DNA of 64,000 nucleotides from Butyrivibrio sp. XPD2002 (GTDB lineage Bacteria; Bacillota; Clostridia; Lachnospirales; Lachnospiraceae), in assembly GCF_000423945.1 (NCBI RefSeq), contig NZ_AUIY01000021.1, forward strand, positions 1 to 64,000, in the 5' to 3' direction. Positions 1 to 7,578 of the stretch are shown here, one piece after another (positions within the stretch are counted from its first letter, which is position 1; every line of letters begins with the position of its first letter). Both the position numbers and the translations under genes were made by a program. The notes under the pieces were generated by a model. It made no database searches. It saw nothing but the letters and a program-made list of their open reading frames with translations, and was not told the origin of the DNA.

Positions 1-1
1 A

Positions 2-142
2 AGATATTTGTATAAGGGGACGAAGAATGTTCTTGCACAAAGCGTGTTGCTTGCAATCGGATTCGATATCAATAAACTGCATCACAAGATCATGGCCGGC
101 CGAACAGGAACTCATCTTTTTGAGCTAAAGAAAACGGCATAA
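2..142 (+). CDS. Transposase, C-terminal fragment (cut by window edge)
   Basis: An open frame enters from the left edge and stops at TAA 140-142, giving 46 residues that end in GRTGTHLFELKKTA. A basic tail of the type KNVLAQSVLLAIGFDINKLH resembles the C-terminus of DDE transposases of the IS1182/IS4-like groups. Only the tail is visible, so neither the catalytic residues nor intactness can be judged. It is followed by what looks like the IS terminal repeat, which supports the mobile-element reading. Confidence 0.5.
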   Translation, partial: RYLYKGTKNVLAQSVLLAIGFDINKLHHKIMAGRTGTHLFELKKTA

Positions 143-263
143 TTTTTGATCCTTAAAAATCAAACTCCTGTATCTGATCCGAAGATATCTTCGGACTATT
201 AAGTTACTCTAAAAATATGAGATATGAGCAGAAAGCAGATATAAGTACCGATTTTTAGGCCTG

Positions 264-309
264 AAAAAAGGCCATCGCCTAGATGATTTAATCATCTAAT
301 GCGACAGCC
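264..309 (-). terminator. Intrinsic terminator downstream of the GGDEF-receiver gene / IS end palindrome
   Basis: Read on the minus strand, a long imperfect stem (GGCTGTCGC with GCGATGGCC outside, TTAGATGATT with AATCATCTA inside) is followed by six T. It sits just after the stop of the minus-strand operon. The same palindrome seems to be the end of the insertion sequence, so the IS may have supplied the terminator. Confidence 0.55.
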
Positions 310-315
310 CCATTT

Positions 316-1800
316 TTATTTAATCAGTTCATCAATTGCAGCCTTGAAGGAGGCTGAATTTTCTGTTTCAAAGAAGACTCTGTCCGCGCCGCATTCACGG
401 GCTTCCATGAAGGATTCTTCTTCGGAAGCAACGGCGATAACAGGGATGTGATTGAAGCCGGCACGTTCCTTTATATATTGTACAACCTGGTTGCCGGAGA
501 GTTTTTCAAGATCAAGATCTACAATCACAAGGCGTATGGTTTCGCGATACTGACTGAGGTTAGACAGGGCAACGTCACCGCTGTGAACTTCGATTACATC
601 GAATTTAACAGAGGCAGCTTCAACAAAAGGCTTGGAGCGAGGGTGATTCTCAGGGCAGGCCAGCAGAATCAGAGGCTTTTCAAAGGTGCGGGATTCGGGG
701 ATGATCCAGGAGCTCACACTGTTTTTGCCCATAACCTTGGACTGATAGAGGGCATCGTCAGCCATGCGGAATACTTCGCCCATGGGGTGGTCACCGGTGT
801 CGATGATGGCTCCTATACTAAGCGTGAACTTTGTTCCTGTTCCAAGGTCCAGATCCATAAGCATCATCTGCAGACTCCTGCAGCGCATTTCCACAAGATC
901 AAGGCGTGCTATGCCCGGCATAAAGACCATGAATTCGTCGCCACCGAATCTTCCGATATAGTCAGAGGAACGGAAATTTTTTCTTAAGAGATCTCCGAGG
1001 TTTGACAGGAGAAGGTCACCGACGTTGTGACCAAAATTGTCATTTACCTGCTTGAAATTATCCACGTCAATTACGCACATTCCGCAGGGCTCGCCTGGCT
1101 TTCTGCGATCGAAGAAATTGTTTATCGAGGAAAGAAGAGCACCCTTATTAAGAAGGAAGGTAAGCTTATCTATAGTGCTTATCTTGGTGAGCTCCGCAAT
1201 GGCAAGACCCTCCTTGGCACGGGATACCAGGATGATCTGGGCGCAGAGCATGGAAGGAATGTAGGAAGCAAAGGCGACATAAACATCCCTGAGGAAGACG
1301 TTGTAGGGCTTACAGTAATAGGATGCGGTGCAGAAAATCGCAACGAGCAAAATACCAAAAAGCCCGTATTTATACATCCTTGCAATGTATACAGTAGGAA
1401 ATACCATCAGAAACAGAGGGAACCAGATAGACTGATTTCCGGGATCAGAGGTCATGTCCCTGAAAATAAAGATAATAAACAGCATGAAATAAAAGGACAG
1501 ACAGATAATATCGCTGACAGTGGTAGATTTAATGGCCTTATTCCTGTTGTAAAGATTTATCAGATAATATAAGCCAAGGAATGGACAGAGCAGAAGATGA
1601 GCGAGGCTTATTCTGAAGTCGGGAACAACCAGTTTGGCGATAAATATCATGGCAATAGTGACCATGGATATATACATGCATGCTTTGCGGAGAGAGTATT
1701 TGTTACTCTCTCTGATAGAGTGTGCACACTTATCGAAATACTCAAGGATAAGCTTATATTCTTTTTTTAGGCTGAAGTATCTTAATTCCGAATCAGACAT
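316..1800 (-). CDS. Membrane GGDEF diguanylate cyclase with C-terminal receiver-like domain
   Basis: The 494-residue protein has about five to six membrane segments in residues 40-200, a GGDEF domain (about 205-365) with intact RFGGDEF near residue 288, and a C-terminal receiver-like fold (about 370-494). An RSSD sequence lies exactly five residues before GGDEF, the layout of the allosteric c-di-GMP inhibition site. It therefore probably makes cyclic di-GMP with product inhibition. The receiver-like domain keeps VIVDLDL on its third strand but lacks the usual acidic pair at the end of strand 1, so phosphorylation is doubtful. Start: a second ATG at 1800 is preferred over 1806 because GAGGT lies seven bases before it. 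It is the last gene of the minus-strand operon from 7147. Confidence 0.85.
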   Translation of the reverse strand: MSDSELRYFSLKKEYKLILEYFDKCAHSIRESNKYSLRKACMYISMVTIAMIFIAKLVVPDFRISLAHLLLCPFLGLYYLINLYNRNKAIKSTTVSDIICLSFYFMLFIIFIFRDMTSDPGNQSIWFPLFLMVFPTVYIARMYKYGLFGILLVAIFCTASYYCKPYNVFLRDVYVAFASYIPSMLCAQIILVSRAKEGLAIAELTKISTIDKLTFLLNKGALLSSINNFFDRRKPGEPCGMCVIDVDNFKQVNDNFGHNVGDLLLSNLGDLLRKNFRSSDYIGRFGGDEFMVFMPGIARLDLVEMRCRSLQMMLMDLDLGTGTKFTLSIGAIIDTGDHPMGEVFRMADDALYQSKVMGKNSVSSWIIPESRTFEKPLILLACPENHPRSKPFVEAASVKFDVIEVHSGDVALSNLSQYRETIRLVIVDLDLEKLSGNQVVQYIKERAGFNHIPVIAVASEEESFMEARECGADRVFFETENSASFKAAIDELIK

Positions 1801-1849
1801 ATTCATACCTCAAAAAAGATCAGCAGTACATTTAAATCACAGGGCTGTG

Positions 1850-2266
1850 TTAACGCTTGAGCACAGGAAGGGTTTCATCCAGAATCAGATTCTCGTCATG
1901 GGTTACAACCTTCCACTGGGCTATCCTGTATGTGGAGTCGTCATCTTCATGGGCGGGCGTTATCGCAACATCCAGGGTCTGGAATTCACTTAAGGTAAAG
2001 CTCTTTTCAATGAGCTTTTCATCAGCTTTTTCCTCATCAAAACTTACATTTCTAAGTGCAGGTTCGTGCTCTGCTATGAATCCGTTTGCCTCATGACAGG
2101 CCCTGTAGTAGGCAATCGAGCGCTCCTGCATCTTCTGACTCAACACGTAGTCCGCCCTGGAATTAACTAAAGTCAGAGCGGCGAAGGATATAAGACTTAA
2201 CACCAGGAAAATGAGTAATACTGATGCCGCGCCGATATGGGTGCTGTAAACAGGATTACGTTTCAT
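1850..2266 (-). CDS. Hypothetical single-pass membrane protein of the pseudopilin operon
   Basis: A 138-residue protein with a short basic N-terminus (MKRNPVYS) followed by one hydrophobic segment at about 10-33 and an extracytoplasmic-looking remainder. It resembles minor pseudopilin-type proteins in size and layout but has no clear prepilin peptidase motif. It overlaps the preceding gene by 11 bases, indicating translational coupling. The ATG at 2266 is chosen because GGAGG lies nine bases upstream; an ATG at 2272 would leave only three bases. Function is not recognised beyond the operon context. Confidence 0.65.
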   Translation of the reverse strand: MKRNPVYSTHIGAASVLLIFLVLSLISFAALTLVNSRADYVLSQKMQERSIAYYRACHEANGFIAEHEPALRNVSFDEEKADEKLIEKSFTLSEFQTLDVAITPAHEDDDSTYRIAQWKVVTHDENLILDETLPVLKR

Positions 2267-2843
2267 CAGCATTGACCTCCATTGTTCCTATGTAATAATC
2301 AGTAAATCTGTCAGAGATAACATCCTGATCAGCGTCCTTGGAGATGCGATCGATAATAAGGCTGTTTTCCATCTTGATCAGGGCTATCTCACCCACAAGA
2401 GCGTTGCCGTCCATACGTCCGGTGTCGGCAGCAGTATCTGCATAAACTTCAGCAGCAGGGAGCTCTGAGATGCAAAGAAGAAGCTCATACTTTGCATTTT
2501 CAAGAGCACCGTTTTCTGTAGGAAAACGTATCAGCTCAAAGTTTTCATCAAAAAACATAACCAGAGTTCCGACCTCTGGATTGTCCTCGTAGGAGACCAG
2601 AACTATGGAGCTGTCGGAGTAAAAATCCGCTATGGAGCGAAGATTCCCCTTTAGTCCATGGAACACCTCCGATATATTCTGGGTCCAAAGCACAGAGTTG
2701 TTCATCTCGACAGAGGTCTCGGAGAGTGTGTGAGCCCTTACAAAAAGCTGGACACAGATTGCTCCCGAAATTGAAAAGAACAGAATCGCTATGATGAGCT
2801 CCATAAGGAATAGGCTCGTTTTACTGTGTATTGCTCTGTCCAT
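2256..2843 (-). CDS. Type IV prepilin-like (pseudopilin) protein
   Basis: 195 residues with an N-terminal hydrophobic stretch reading LFLMELIIAILFFSISGA, which matches the type IV pilin signature including the Glu five residues into the segment, though the usual Gly before the cleavage site is replaced (Ser/Lys region). The rest is a soluble domain with no recognised family. Gene order with a PilC/GspF-type platform gene and three more small N-terminally anchored proteins suggests a minor pseudopilin of a type II secretion or type IV pilus-like machine. Confidence 0.65.
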   Translation of the reverse strand: MDRAIHSKTSLFLMELIIAILFFSISGAICVQLFVRAHTLSETSVEMNNSVLWTQNISEVFHGLKGNLRSIADFYSDSSIVLVSYEDNPEVGTLVMFFDENFELIRFPTENGALENAKYELLLCISELPAAEVYADTAADTGRMDGNALVGEIALIKMENSLIIDRISKDADQDVISDRFTDYYIGTMEVNADET

Positions 2844-2852
2844 CTAAGATCC

Positions 2853-3341
2853 TCATTCGCTTGAACGTTTGGCGGTAATAAAGGTCAGGTCCTCACCATC
2901 CTCCAAAGTGATGGTTATTTCCAGCATTCCGTTTCCCTTTGAATTTATGACAAGACCCTGGATGTTCATTATCTTCTGACCGGATTCAGGAGGAAGATCC
3001 CCCGCATCGGCTCTTGCATAGAGCTCCATCAGAGCACCGTCATAATCGTAAAGGTACGTTACGTAAGGCGTATCGCCTATCTGACTGTCTATTCGGATCG
3101 CACCGGACTTGTTAAAAATGTCCGTGCTGATACTTCCTTCTTCATCGCACTGCCTCAGCTTTTCAGTGATATAAGCGTAAGCCGTGCGCTTGTCATAGCT
3201 TTTCGTAAGAGTGTCCACACCACGCTTATATATGCTTGAGCCAAGGGCAATCAGCATCAGCGCTCCCATCGCAAAGAGAAACAGGAGTGCGATAACGAAA
3301 AGCATATCCACGGTATGTCTGCTGTCCATATTTCTTTTCAT
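2853..3341 (-). CDS. DUF4860-like membrane protein of the pseudopilin operon
   Basis: 162 residues with an N-terminal membrane segment (about residues 12-36, MLFVIALLFLFAMGALMLIA) and a soluble C-terminal domain with DTPYVTYLYDYDGALMELY. This pattern is typical of the DUF4860 family found beside type II secretion F genes in Clostridia; that assignment is from memory. Its ATG overlaps the previous stop codon by four bases (ATGA), so the two are translationally coupled. Exact function unknown. Confidence 0.65.
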   Translation of the reverse strand: MKRNMDSRHTVDMLFVIALLFLFAMGALMLIALGSSIYKRGVDTLTKSYDKRTAYAYITEKLRQCDEEGSISTDIFNKSGAIRIDSQIGDTPYVTYLYDYDGALMELYARADAGDLPPESGQKIMNIQGLVINSKGNGMLEITITLEDGEDLTFITAKRSSE

Positions 3342-3697
3342 GGATTATTACCTACGAAACTCTTTTCTGTGCGCAAAATCGTCACATCCGGATAAATATT
3401 GGATGCGATGGGTCTGTAGTCTACAAAAAATATGTCCTTGTCATAGACAAGAGCATAGTGCTCCTCCAGATACTCAAGGCTCGGAGGGTAGATGCCCTCG
3501 ATGGAGTAGCACTGCACAATATCCCTCGCAATTGCGGTGTGGAGGCTCTCCTCCTGTTTATTGATGGTGCTTTGACTTATCTGAGCTACACCTGTGAAAA
3601 ACACACCTACAACTACGACAAGGATAATGGTCGGAATTATGAATCCCAGGATTCCGGATATTAAGTTCTCTTTTTTCTTTAAAGTAATTTCTTCCAT
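3338..3697 (-). CDS. Small pseudopilin-like membrane protein
   Basis: 119 residues: a lysine-rich N-terminus, one hydrophobic segment at about 13-36 (IIPTIILVVVVGVFFTG), and a soluble part with CYSIEGIYPPSLEYLEEHY. Short proteins with a YPP-L-YL motif after an N-terminal helix are typical of GspG/pseudopilin-like products. It lies seven bases downstream of the platform gene and shares an ATGA overlap with the next gene. It could form part of the pseudopilus together with the three following products. Confidence 0.6.
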   Translation of the reverse strand: MEEITLKKKENLISGILGFIIPTIILVVVVGVFFTGVAQISQSTINKQEESLHTAIARDIVQCYSIEGIYPPSLEYLEEHYALVYDKDIFFVDYRPIASNIYPDVTILRTEKSFVGNNP

Positions 3698-3704
3698 AAA
3701 ACCA

Positions 3705-4757
3705 TCATCCTATCGATGACATAATTCCCATTAGAGGCAGTATTACTGATAGCAGTATCAGTCCGACGATAAGTGACAAAATGATAACCAGAGTGGGCTC
3801 CAATATGGAAATGAAATTGTACATTTTTCTCTGGGTCTCATCGGAATATTTTCTTGCAATCTGCTTCATTACTGTGTCCATGGAACCTGACTGAAAACCG
3901 ATTGCCACCATTCTCGAGTAGAATCTGTTGAAGATTCCCGCCTCCTGAAGGGCTTCCGGGAAGCTGTCACCGGATGCGATAAGAGAGCGGCAGGTGTCGA
4001 TTTTTGCAGCCATTTCCTTATATTCGACGAGCTTACTTACGAGCCTCAGGCCTTCGTAGGTGTCCATTCCACTTGACAGTGTAAGCACCATTCCGTTGGC
4101 AAATCTGGCTGTTGAAATCTCGCTGTATATCTTTCTTATGGGCGGAATATGCATTCCGATGGATCTGAATAGCGTGCGTCCCTTGGTGGTTTTTACAAAG
4201 AAAATGCATGCTCCTGAAAAGATCACCATGATGATTATGAAAAGCACGGAGTAGTTATTCAGGGCATTTCCAATGGACATAAGAGACCTTGAAAAGCTGT
4301 TCATGCTGGTTCCGAGCTGTGCAAATACCTGTCCGAAAATGGGCAGAACCTGGGTTATCAAAACGATGATAACGACGATCATCATGCCTATCATGATAAG
4401 AGGATAGGAGATGGCACTGCTGATGTTGTTCCTGATGGTATCCTCCTGCTCGTAGTAGTCAGCCAGCGAATCCATTACAAGGTCAAGATTACCGGATTCC
4501 TCACCGATGGTGACCATATGGATCACGTAGCCCGGAAAAGCCCCTGTCATCTGAAGGGCTATATGGAATTTTTCACCCGAGCTTAGTATCTGCGAAATGG
4601 TGCGCAGCGTGGAGTCATCATCCTCGAACTTGAAGTCCTGGAGCATGATCTCAATTCCCTCTAAAGGCGCTATTCCGGCCTTGATAAGAAGGGCCATCTG
4701 TCTGCAAAAAACAGAAATCTCATAATCGGTTAAGACCTTTTTTACCCGTGATTTCAT
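3705..4757 (-). CDS. Type II secretion / type IV pilus platform protein (PilC/GspF family)
   Basis: 350 residues with two copies of the GspF cytoplasmic helical domain (about 15-135 and 215-335), each followed by hydrophobic segments (about 140-170, 190-212 and 325-350). Features such as FCRQMALLIKAGIAPLEGIE and GEESGNLDLVMDSLADYYE are typical of the family, which forms the inner-membrane platform on which the assembly ATPase acts. The ATG at 4757 is chosen because AGGAG lies seven bases upstream; a longer upstream frame would run into the next gene. No GspE/PilB ATPase or prepilin peptidase gene is nearby. Confidence 0.85.
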   Translation of the reverse strand: MKSRVKKVLTDYEISVFCRQMALLIKAGIAPLEGIEIMLQDFKFEDDDSTLRTISQILSSGEKFHIALQMTGAFPGYVIHMVTIGEESGNLDLVMDSLADYYEQEDTIRNNISSAISYPLIMIGMMIVVIIVLITQVLPIFGQVFAQLGTSMNSFSRSLMSIGNALNNYSVLFIIIMVIFSGACIFFVKTTKGRTLFRSIGMHIPPIRKIYSEISTARFANGMVLTLSSGMDTYEGLRLVSKLVEYKEMAAKIDTCRSLIASGDSFPEALQEAGIFNRFYSRMVAIGFQSGSMDTVMKQIARKYSDETQRKMYNFISILEPTLVIILSLIVGLILLSVILPLMGIMSSIG

Positions 4758-4773
4758 CCGGTTTCTCCTGTTT

Positions 4774-5928
4774 TCAGTAAATGTATTTTCTCTGATAGTT
4801 CTTGCCGTCTCCGATGAAGTTTGCAAGCTTTTCAGTATCTGTCGTTGAAGCGAAGGTCGGATCCATAAGTGACCATTCCTTGCCGTCGAACTTTATCATT
4901 CCGTTAACCCAGCCAATATCGGTTATGTATGTGCTTATCCATGCGTGGTAGGCGCTTCCCGCGTAGCCCACCTCCATTCTTGTGGGTATCCTCTGGGAGC
5001 GGAGCATGGCCGTCATCAAAACTGCATAATCAAGGCATATTCCTTTTCCTGTGGTCAGCACCTCATCCACATCAGGGATGTATCCGCTCTGAACGGTCTC
5101 TGCTTCCTCGTAGTCGTAGGTGAGGCTGCTTATCAGCGCGTTGTAAACGGAGGATACCACGTCTAAGTCGCTGTTTGCGGTGTAGGAGAGATACTCGCTG
5201 TAGGCTATGGCCTGATTGCCCTCGTTAAAATCCACGTACTGATTAGGATAGAGGAAGGGCAAAAACTTATCGTTTATAGTTACGGTCACCTTCTGAGAAA
5301 ATGCTGTCACATACTGGGTTGCAGCAAGATTCTCGTATACACATATCAGGTATTCGCCGTCTCCTGCCTGAAGCGGGAAAACCTCCTCTTTTCCGCCGTC
5401 CACAGCAAGGTTATAGGTATAGACGATCTCGTCAGGACCTGTTATACGGAGCTTAACCTTACCTGAATCTCCGGTGTACTGAACGATGATGTAACCGTCT
5501 GCTGCATTGGTTATATCAACCATGGTTATGTCATTTTTTAGTACTTCCTTTCTTCCGGGAGTCGGTCTTAAGCAAAGGGGAGTGTTGTCCCGCTTGCCCT
5601 TAACAAGGCCTGTCACATCATAGCTTTCTCTGTTTGCCATTGCTTTGGCAGCCAGAGCCCTGTCCTCATCTATCACAGGACCGGTAGGAAGAATAAGAAG
5701 GAGCACCGGTGAAAACAGCGTCAGCACGATCATCACAAGGCATGCAAAAATGTTTATTGTCACTGATGAGATAAAATGGTTTTCATCGTCTCTGTTTTTT
5801 TCCACAGTTTCAGTATCTGATAGAAAATCAATTTCCTTGCCGCTTTCGTGAATGATATCTACCAGTATCTTAGAAGCATCATCATCGCTTATATGAAATT
5901 TGTTAGAGCGATTTCTTTCGTATTTCAT
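4774..5928 (-). CDS. Membrane-anchored transglutaminase-like protein
   Basis: 384 residues: a cytoplasmic N-terminus, one membrane segment at about 55-82, a beta-rich extracellular region (about 120-225) and a transglutaminase-like domain (about 235-375). The Cys-His-Asp triad is visible as GKGICLDYA (Cys298), YHAWI (His328) and LMDPT (Asp356). Bacterial members act as peptidases or protein cross-linkers outside the cell. It overlaps the upstream sigma-like gene by four bases, placing it in the pseudopilin operon, so it may process or cross-link an exported surface protein; that role is inferred. Confidence 0.8.
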   Translation of the reverse strand: MKYERNRSNKFHISDDDASKILVDIIHESGKEIDFLSDTETVEKNRDDENHFISSVTINIFACLVMIVLTLFSPVLLLILPTGPVIDEDRALAAKAMANRESYDVTGLVKGKRDNTPLCLRPTPGRKEVLKNDITMVDITNAADGYIIVQYTGDSGKVKLRITGPDEIVYTYNLAVDGGKEEVFPLQAGDGEYLICVYENLAATQYVTAFSQKVTVTINDKFLPFLYPNQYVDFNEGNQAIAYSEYLSYTANSDLDVVSSVYNALISSLTYDYEEAETVQSGYIPDVDEVLTTGKGICLDYAVLMTAMLRSQRIPTRMEVGYAGSAYHAWISTYITDIGWVNGMIKFDGKEWSLMDPTFASTTDTEKLANFIGDGKNYQRKYIY

Positions 5929-6413
5929 GGTGTTATTGACAGCTTCCTTAGTTCGAGCATGTGATCCCGCGCCAGTGAAAGAGTGCGGTTAACATGACTT
6001 TTTCGTATGTGAAGAGCGCCTGCAATTTCTTTGTCCGTAAGACCTGTAAAATCGTGAAGGAAGAATATCTCTTTCTCGAAAAACGGCAGGGACATAAGCT
6101 CCTCCGGATGTAGCAGAGAGTACAGGTCTGTCCTTGTGTCTGCCACATTTTTCTCATAACATACATCGAAGGCTATGCGCCTTAGCCACGCAGGGAAAAG
6201 TGACGGGTCCTTCAGCTTTAAAATATTTTTCCTTGCAATGGTATAGATTTCAGATACCGCTTCCAGGCTTTCCTTTTCATCGTCCAGAATTATTCTACAG
6301 TAGTTGTAGGTGTCATCCACGGTGAGGCAGTAGAGCTGTGCAAAGCTTTCCGTATCATCATTCCATGCCCCAAGGACAAGTCTTCTGATTTTTGCGGTGT
6401 TATCTGTCAGCAT
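5925..6413 (-). CDS. Sigma-70-like (ECF-type) factor
   Basis: 162 residues arranged as a region 2-like helical segment (DTYNYCRIILDDEKESLEAV) and a C-terminal region 4 helix-turn-helix (GLTDKEIAGALHIRKSHVNR). Size and layout match ECF sigma factors, although region 2 is divergent. It is the second gene of the minus-strand operon and overlaps the transglutaminase gene by four bases. No anti-sigma gene is obvious, unless the membrane-bound product downstream has that role. It probably directs transcription of this or a related surface-assembly operon. Confidence 0.7.
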   Translation of the reverse strand: MLTDNTAKIRRLVLGAWNDDTESFAQLYCLTVDDTYNYCRIILDDEKESLEAVSEIYTIARKNILKLKDPSLFPAWLRRIAFDVCYEKNVADTRTDLYSLLHPEELMSLPFFEKEIFFLHDFTGLTDKEIAGALHIRKSHVNRTLSLARDHMLELRKLSITP

Positions 6414-6424
6414 GCTTTTTACCT

Positions 6425-7147
6425 CTATACAAGGGCCTTGGGATTATCCTCAAAGCTCTGGTAAGCATTTGTTATCAGCGTATAAAAATGGTCGGCGCTA
6501 ACTTCATCCTCCAAAGTACTTGAATACTCAAGCTCTATAGGTGAATCGGGAGAGATGGCATTGTGGTTGTGAATGCGTCTTCCCAGCTCGCCCATAAATA
6601 ATTCCACAGAGTTCTGATCACAGTTTTCAAGAATGACGAGAAACTCATTTCCGCTGTTTCTTCCGATAAGTCCGTACTGGGTTCCTACGGATTCAAGGAT
6701 TGAACAAAAATCGGAGATCACCTTGTCTCCGGCGGCCCGGCCCTTGTCCTCATTTATCTCCTTGATGTTTTTGATTGCGATTAGGATACAGCCAAGGTGC
6801 ATCAGCTTTTCAGGTGAATCGTACTTTTGCGAGATACGGTCGATGCTGTATCTGTTTGGCAGACCGGTAAGCTTATCAAGGAAGGAGAGATCGTTTAAAT
6901 CCCTTGCCACCTCGGCATTCTTTTTTAATAAAAGAAAATCCATAAACATACTCACAAAACCTGTCAGAATGCTCAGCCAGGTGATCGCAAAGGTGGCAAG
7001 AAAAAGCTTGTCCGACATTATCGTGCTGCGAAAATCCTTACTAAAGAGGATGATCGCAAAGTACAAACAGGCAAGTACTATGAGTACGGTCATGAATATG
7101 GTTTTTGTCAGTTTCAATTTTTTTGCAAGGCTTTTTTTGTAAGGCAT
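6425..7147 (-). CDS. Degenerate GGDEF-domain membrane protein
   Basis: 240 residues: two membrane segments (about 15-37 and 48-75) then a GGDEF-type domain starting at SFLDKLTGLPNRYSIDRI. The signature is degenerate: the active-site loop reads RNSGNEF in place of GGDEF, so it is unlikely to synthesise c-di-GMP; such domains often bind nucleotide or act as partners. It appears to be the first gene of the pseudopilin operon. ATG 7147 is chosen because GGAGAG lies six bases upstream; an in-frame start at 7198 has no ribosome site. Confidence 0.75.
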   Translation of the reverse strand: MPYKKSLAKKLKLTKTIFMTVLIVLACLYFAIILFSKDFRSTIMSDKLFLATFAITWLSILTGFVSMFMDFLLLKKNAEVARDLNDLSFLDKLTGLPNRYSIDRISQKYDSPEKLMHLGCILIAIKNIKEINEDKGRAAGDKVISDFCSILESVGTQYGLIGRNSGNEFLVILENCDQNSVELFMGELGRRIHNHNAISPDSPIELEYSSTLEDEVSADHFYTLITNAYQSFEDNPKALV

Positions 7148-7305
7148 CAAAACTCTCCAACAGTTGTTTTTCAGCATTTTAGTACCGTTTGATTGCATAA
7201 AATCCTCAATAACATTATAGAATACAAAAATGCATTAACCATAAACTGTGGATAAAGTTAGGGTAAAGAATTCGGAAAATCACACATTCGCAAAATACTA
7301 TTTAG

Positions 7306-7311
7306 TATAAT
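7306..7311 (+). promoter_or_regulatory. Candidate -10 box for the small membrane protein gene
   Basis: A TATAAT hexamer lies 22 bases before the ATG at 7333 in the divergent intergenic space. The -35 position (CACATT at 7283-7288, 17-base spacing) is poor, so this is a weak call. Confidence 0.35.
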
Positions 7312-7332
7312 TTTTTTAACGAGGTATTGATC

Positions 7333-7575
7333 ATGAAAATTATCATTTTTGCGGTTGTTCTGATTCTTATAATATTAGCGGTGGTTCTGGGGTATCTGTA
7401 TCTTGAAGAATGCTCCCGGCTGAGAAAAAGACTTATAAAAATGGGAGTAAGTAAAGAAGAAGTGATGCCTTTTCCAAAGAGAATATCAGTGATGTACCTC
7501 AGAGATATTCTCTATGAAAAGGAAACAGAACTGGCAGAAGAGTGCTTCCTGACAGTTGAAAAGGATTCATATTAA
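7333..7575 (+). CDS. Small single-pass membrane protein, unknown function
   Basis: 80 residues: an N-terminal membrane segment (about 2-22, KIIIFAVVLILIILAVVLGY) then a charged cytoplasmic-looking tail with RLRKRLIKMGVSKEEVMPF. GAGGT at 7321-7325 is seven bases before ATG 7333, which supports this start over an upstream TTG. It is monocistronic, divergent from the pseudopilin operon and ends three bases from the convergent PHP gene. No family is recognised. Confidence 0.65.
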   Translation: MKIIIFAVVLILIILAVVLGYLYLEECSRLRKRLIKMGVSKEEVMPFPKRISVMYLRDILYEKETELAEECFLTVEKDSY

Positions 7576-7578
7576 AAG

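Larger units (their letters stand above)
1..313 (+). mobile_element. Right end of an insertion sequence (IS1182-like?)
   Basis: The segment holds the last part of a transposase reading frame (stop at 142) and then about 170 non-coding bases ending in a palindrome (TTAGATGATT/AATCATCTAA) and GCGACAGCCCC near 310. Terminal GGGGCTGTC-type inverted repeats are common for IS1182-like elements of Firmicutes, so the element probably ends at about 311-313, three bases before the stop codon of the neighbouring minus-strand gene. The left end and any target duplication lie outside the window. The family assignment is recognition only. Confidence 0.5.

Noticed and set aside
448..1572. Long plus-strand open frames opposite the GGDEF-receiver gene
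   Set aside because: They are antisense to a clear GGDEF protein with intact motifs, and have no ribosome sites or recognisable domains.
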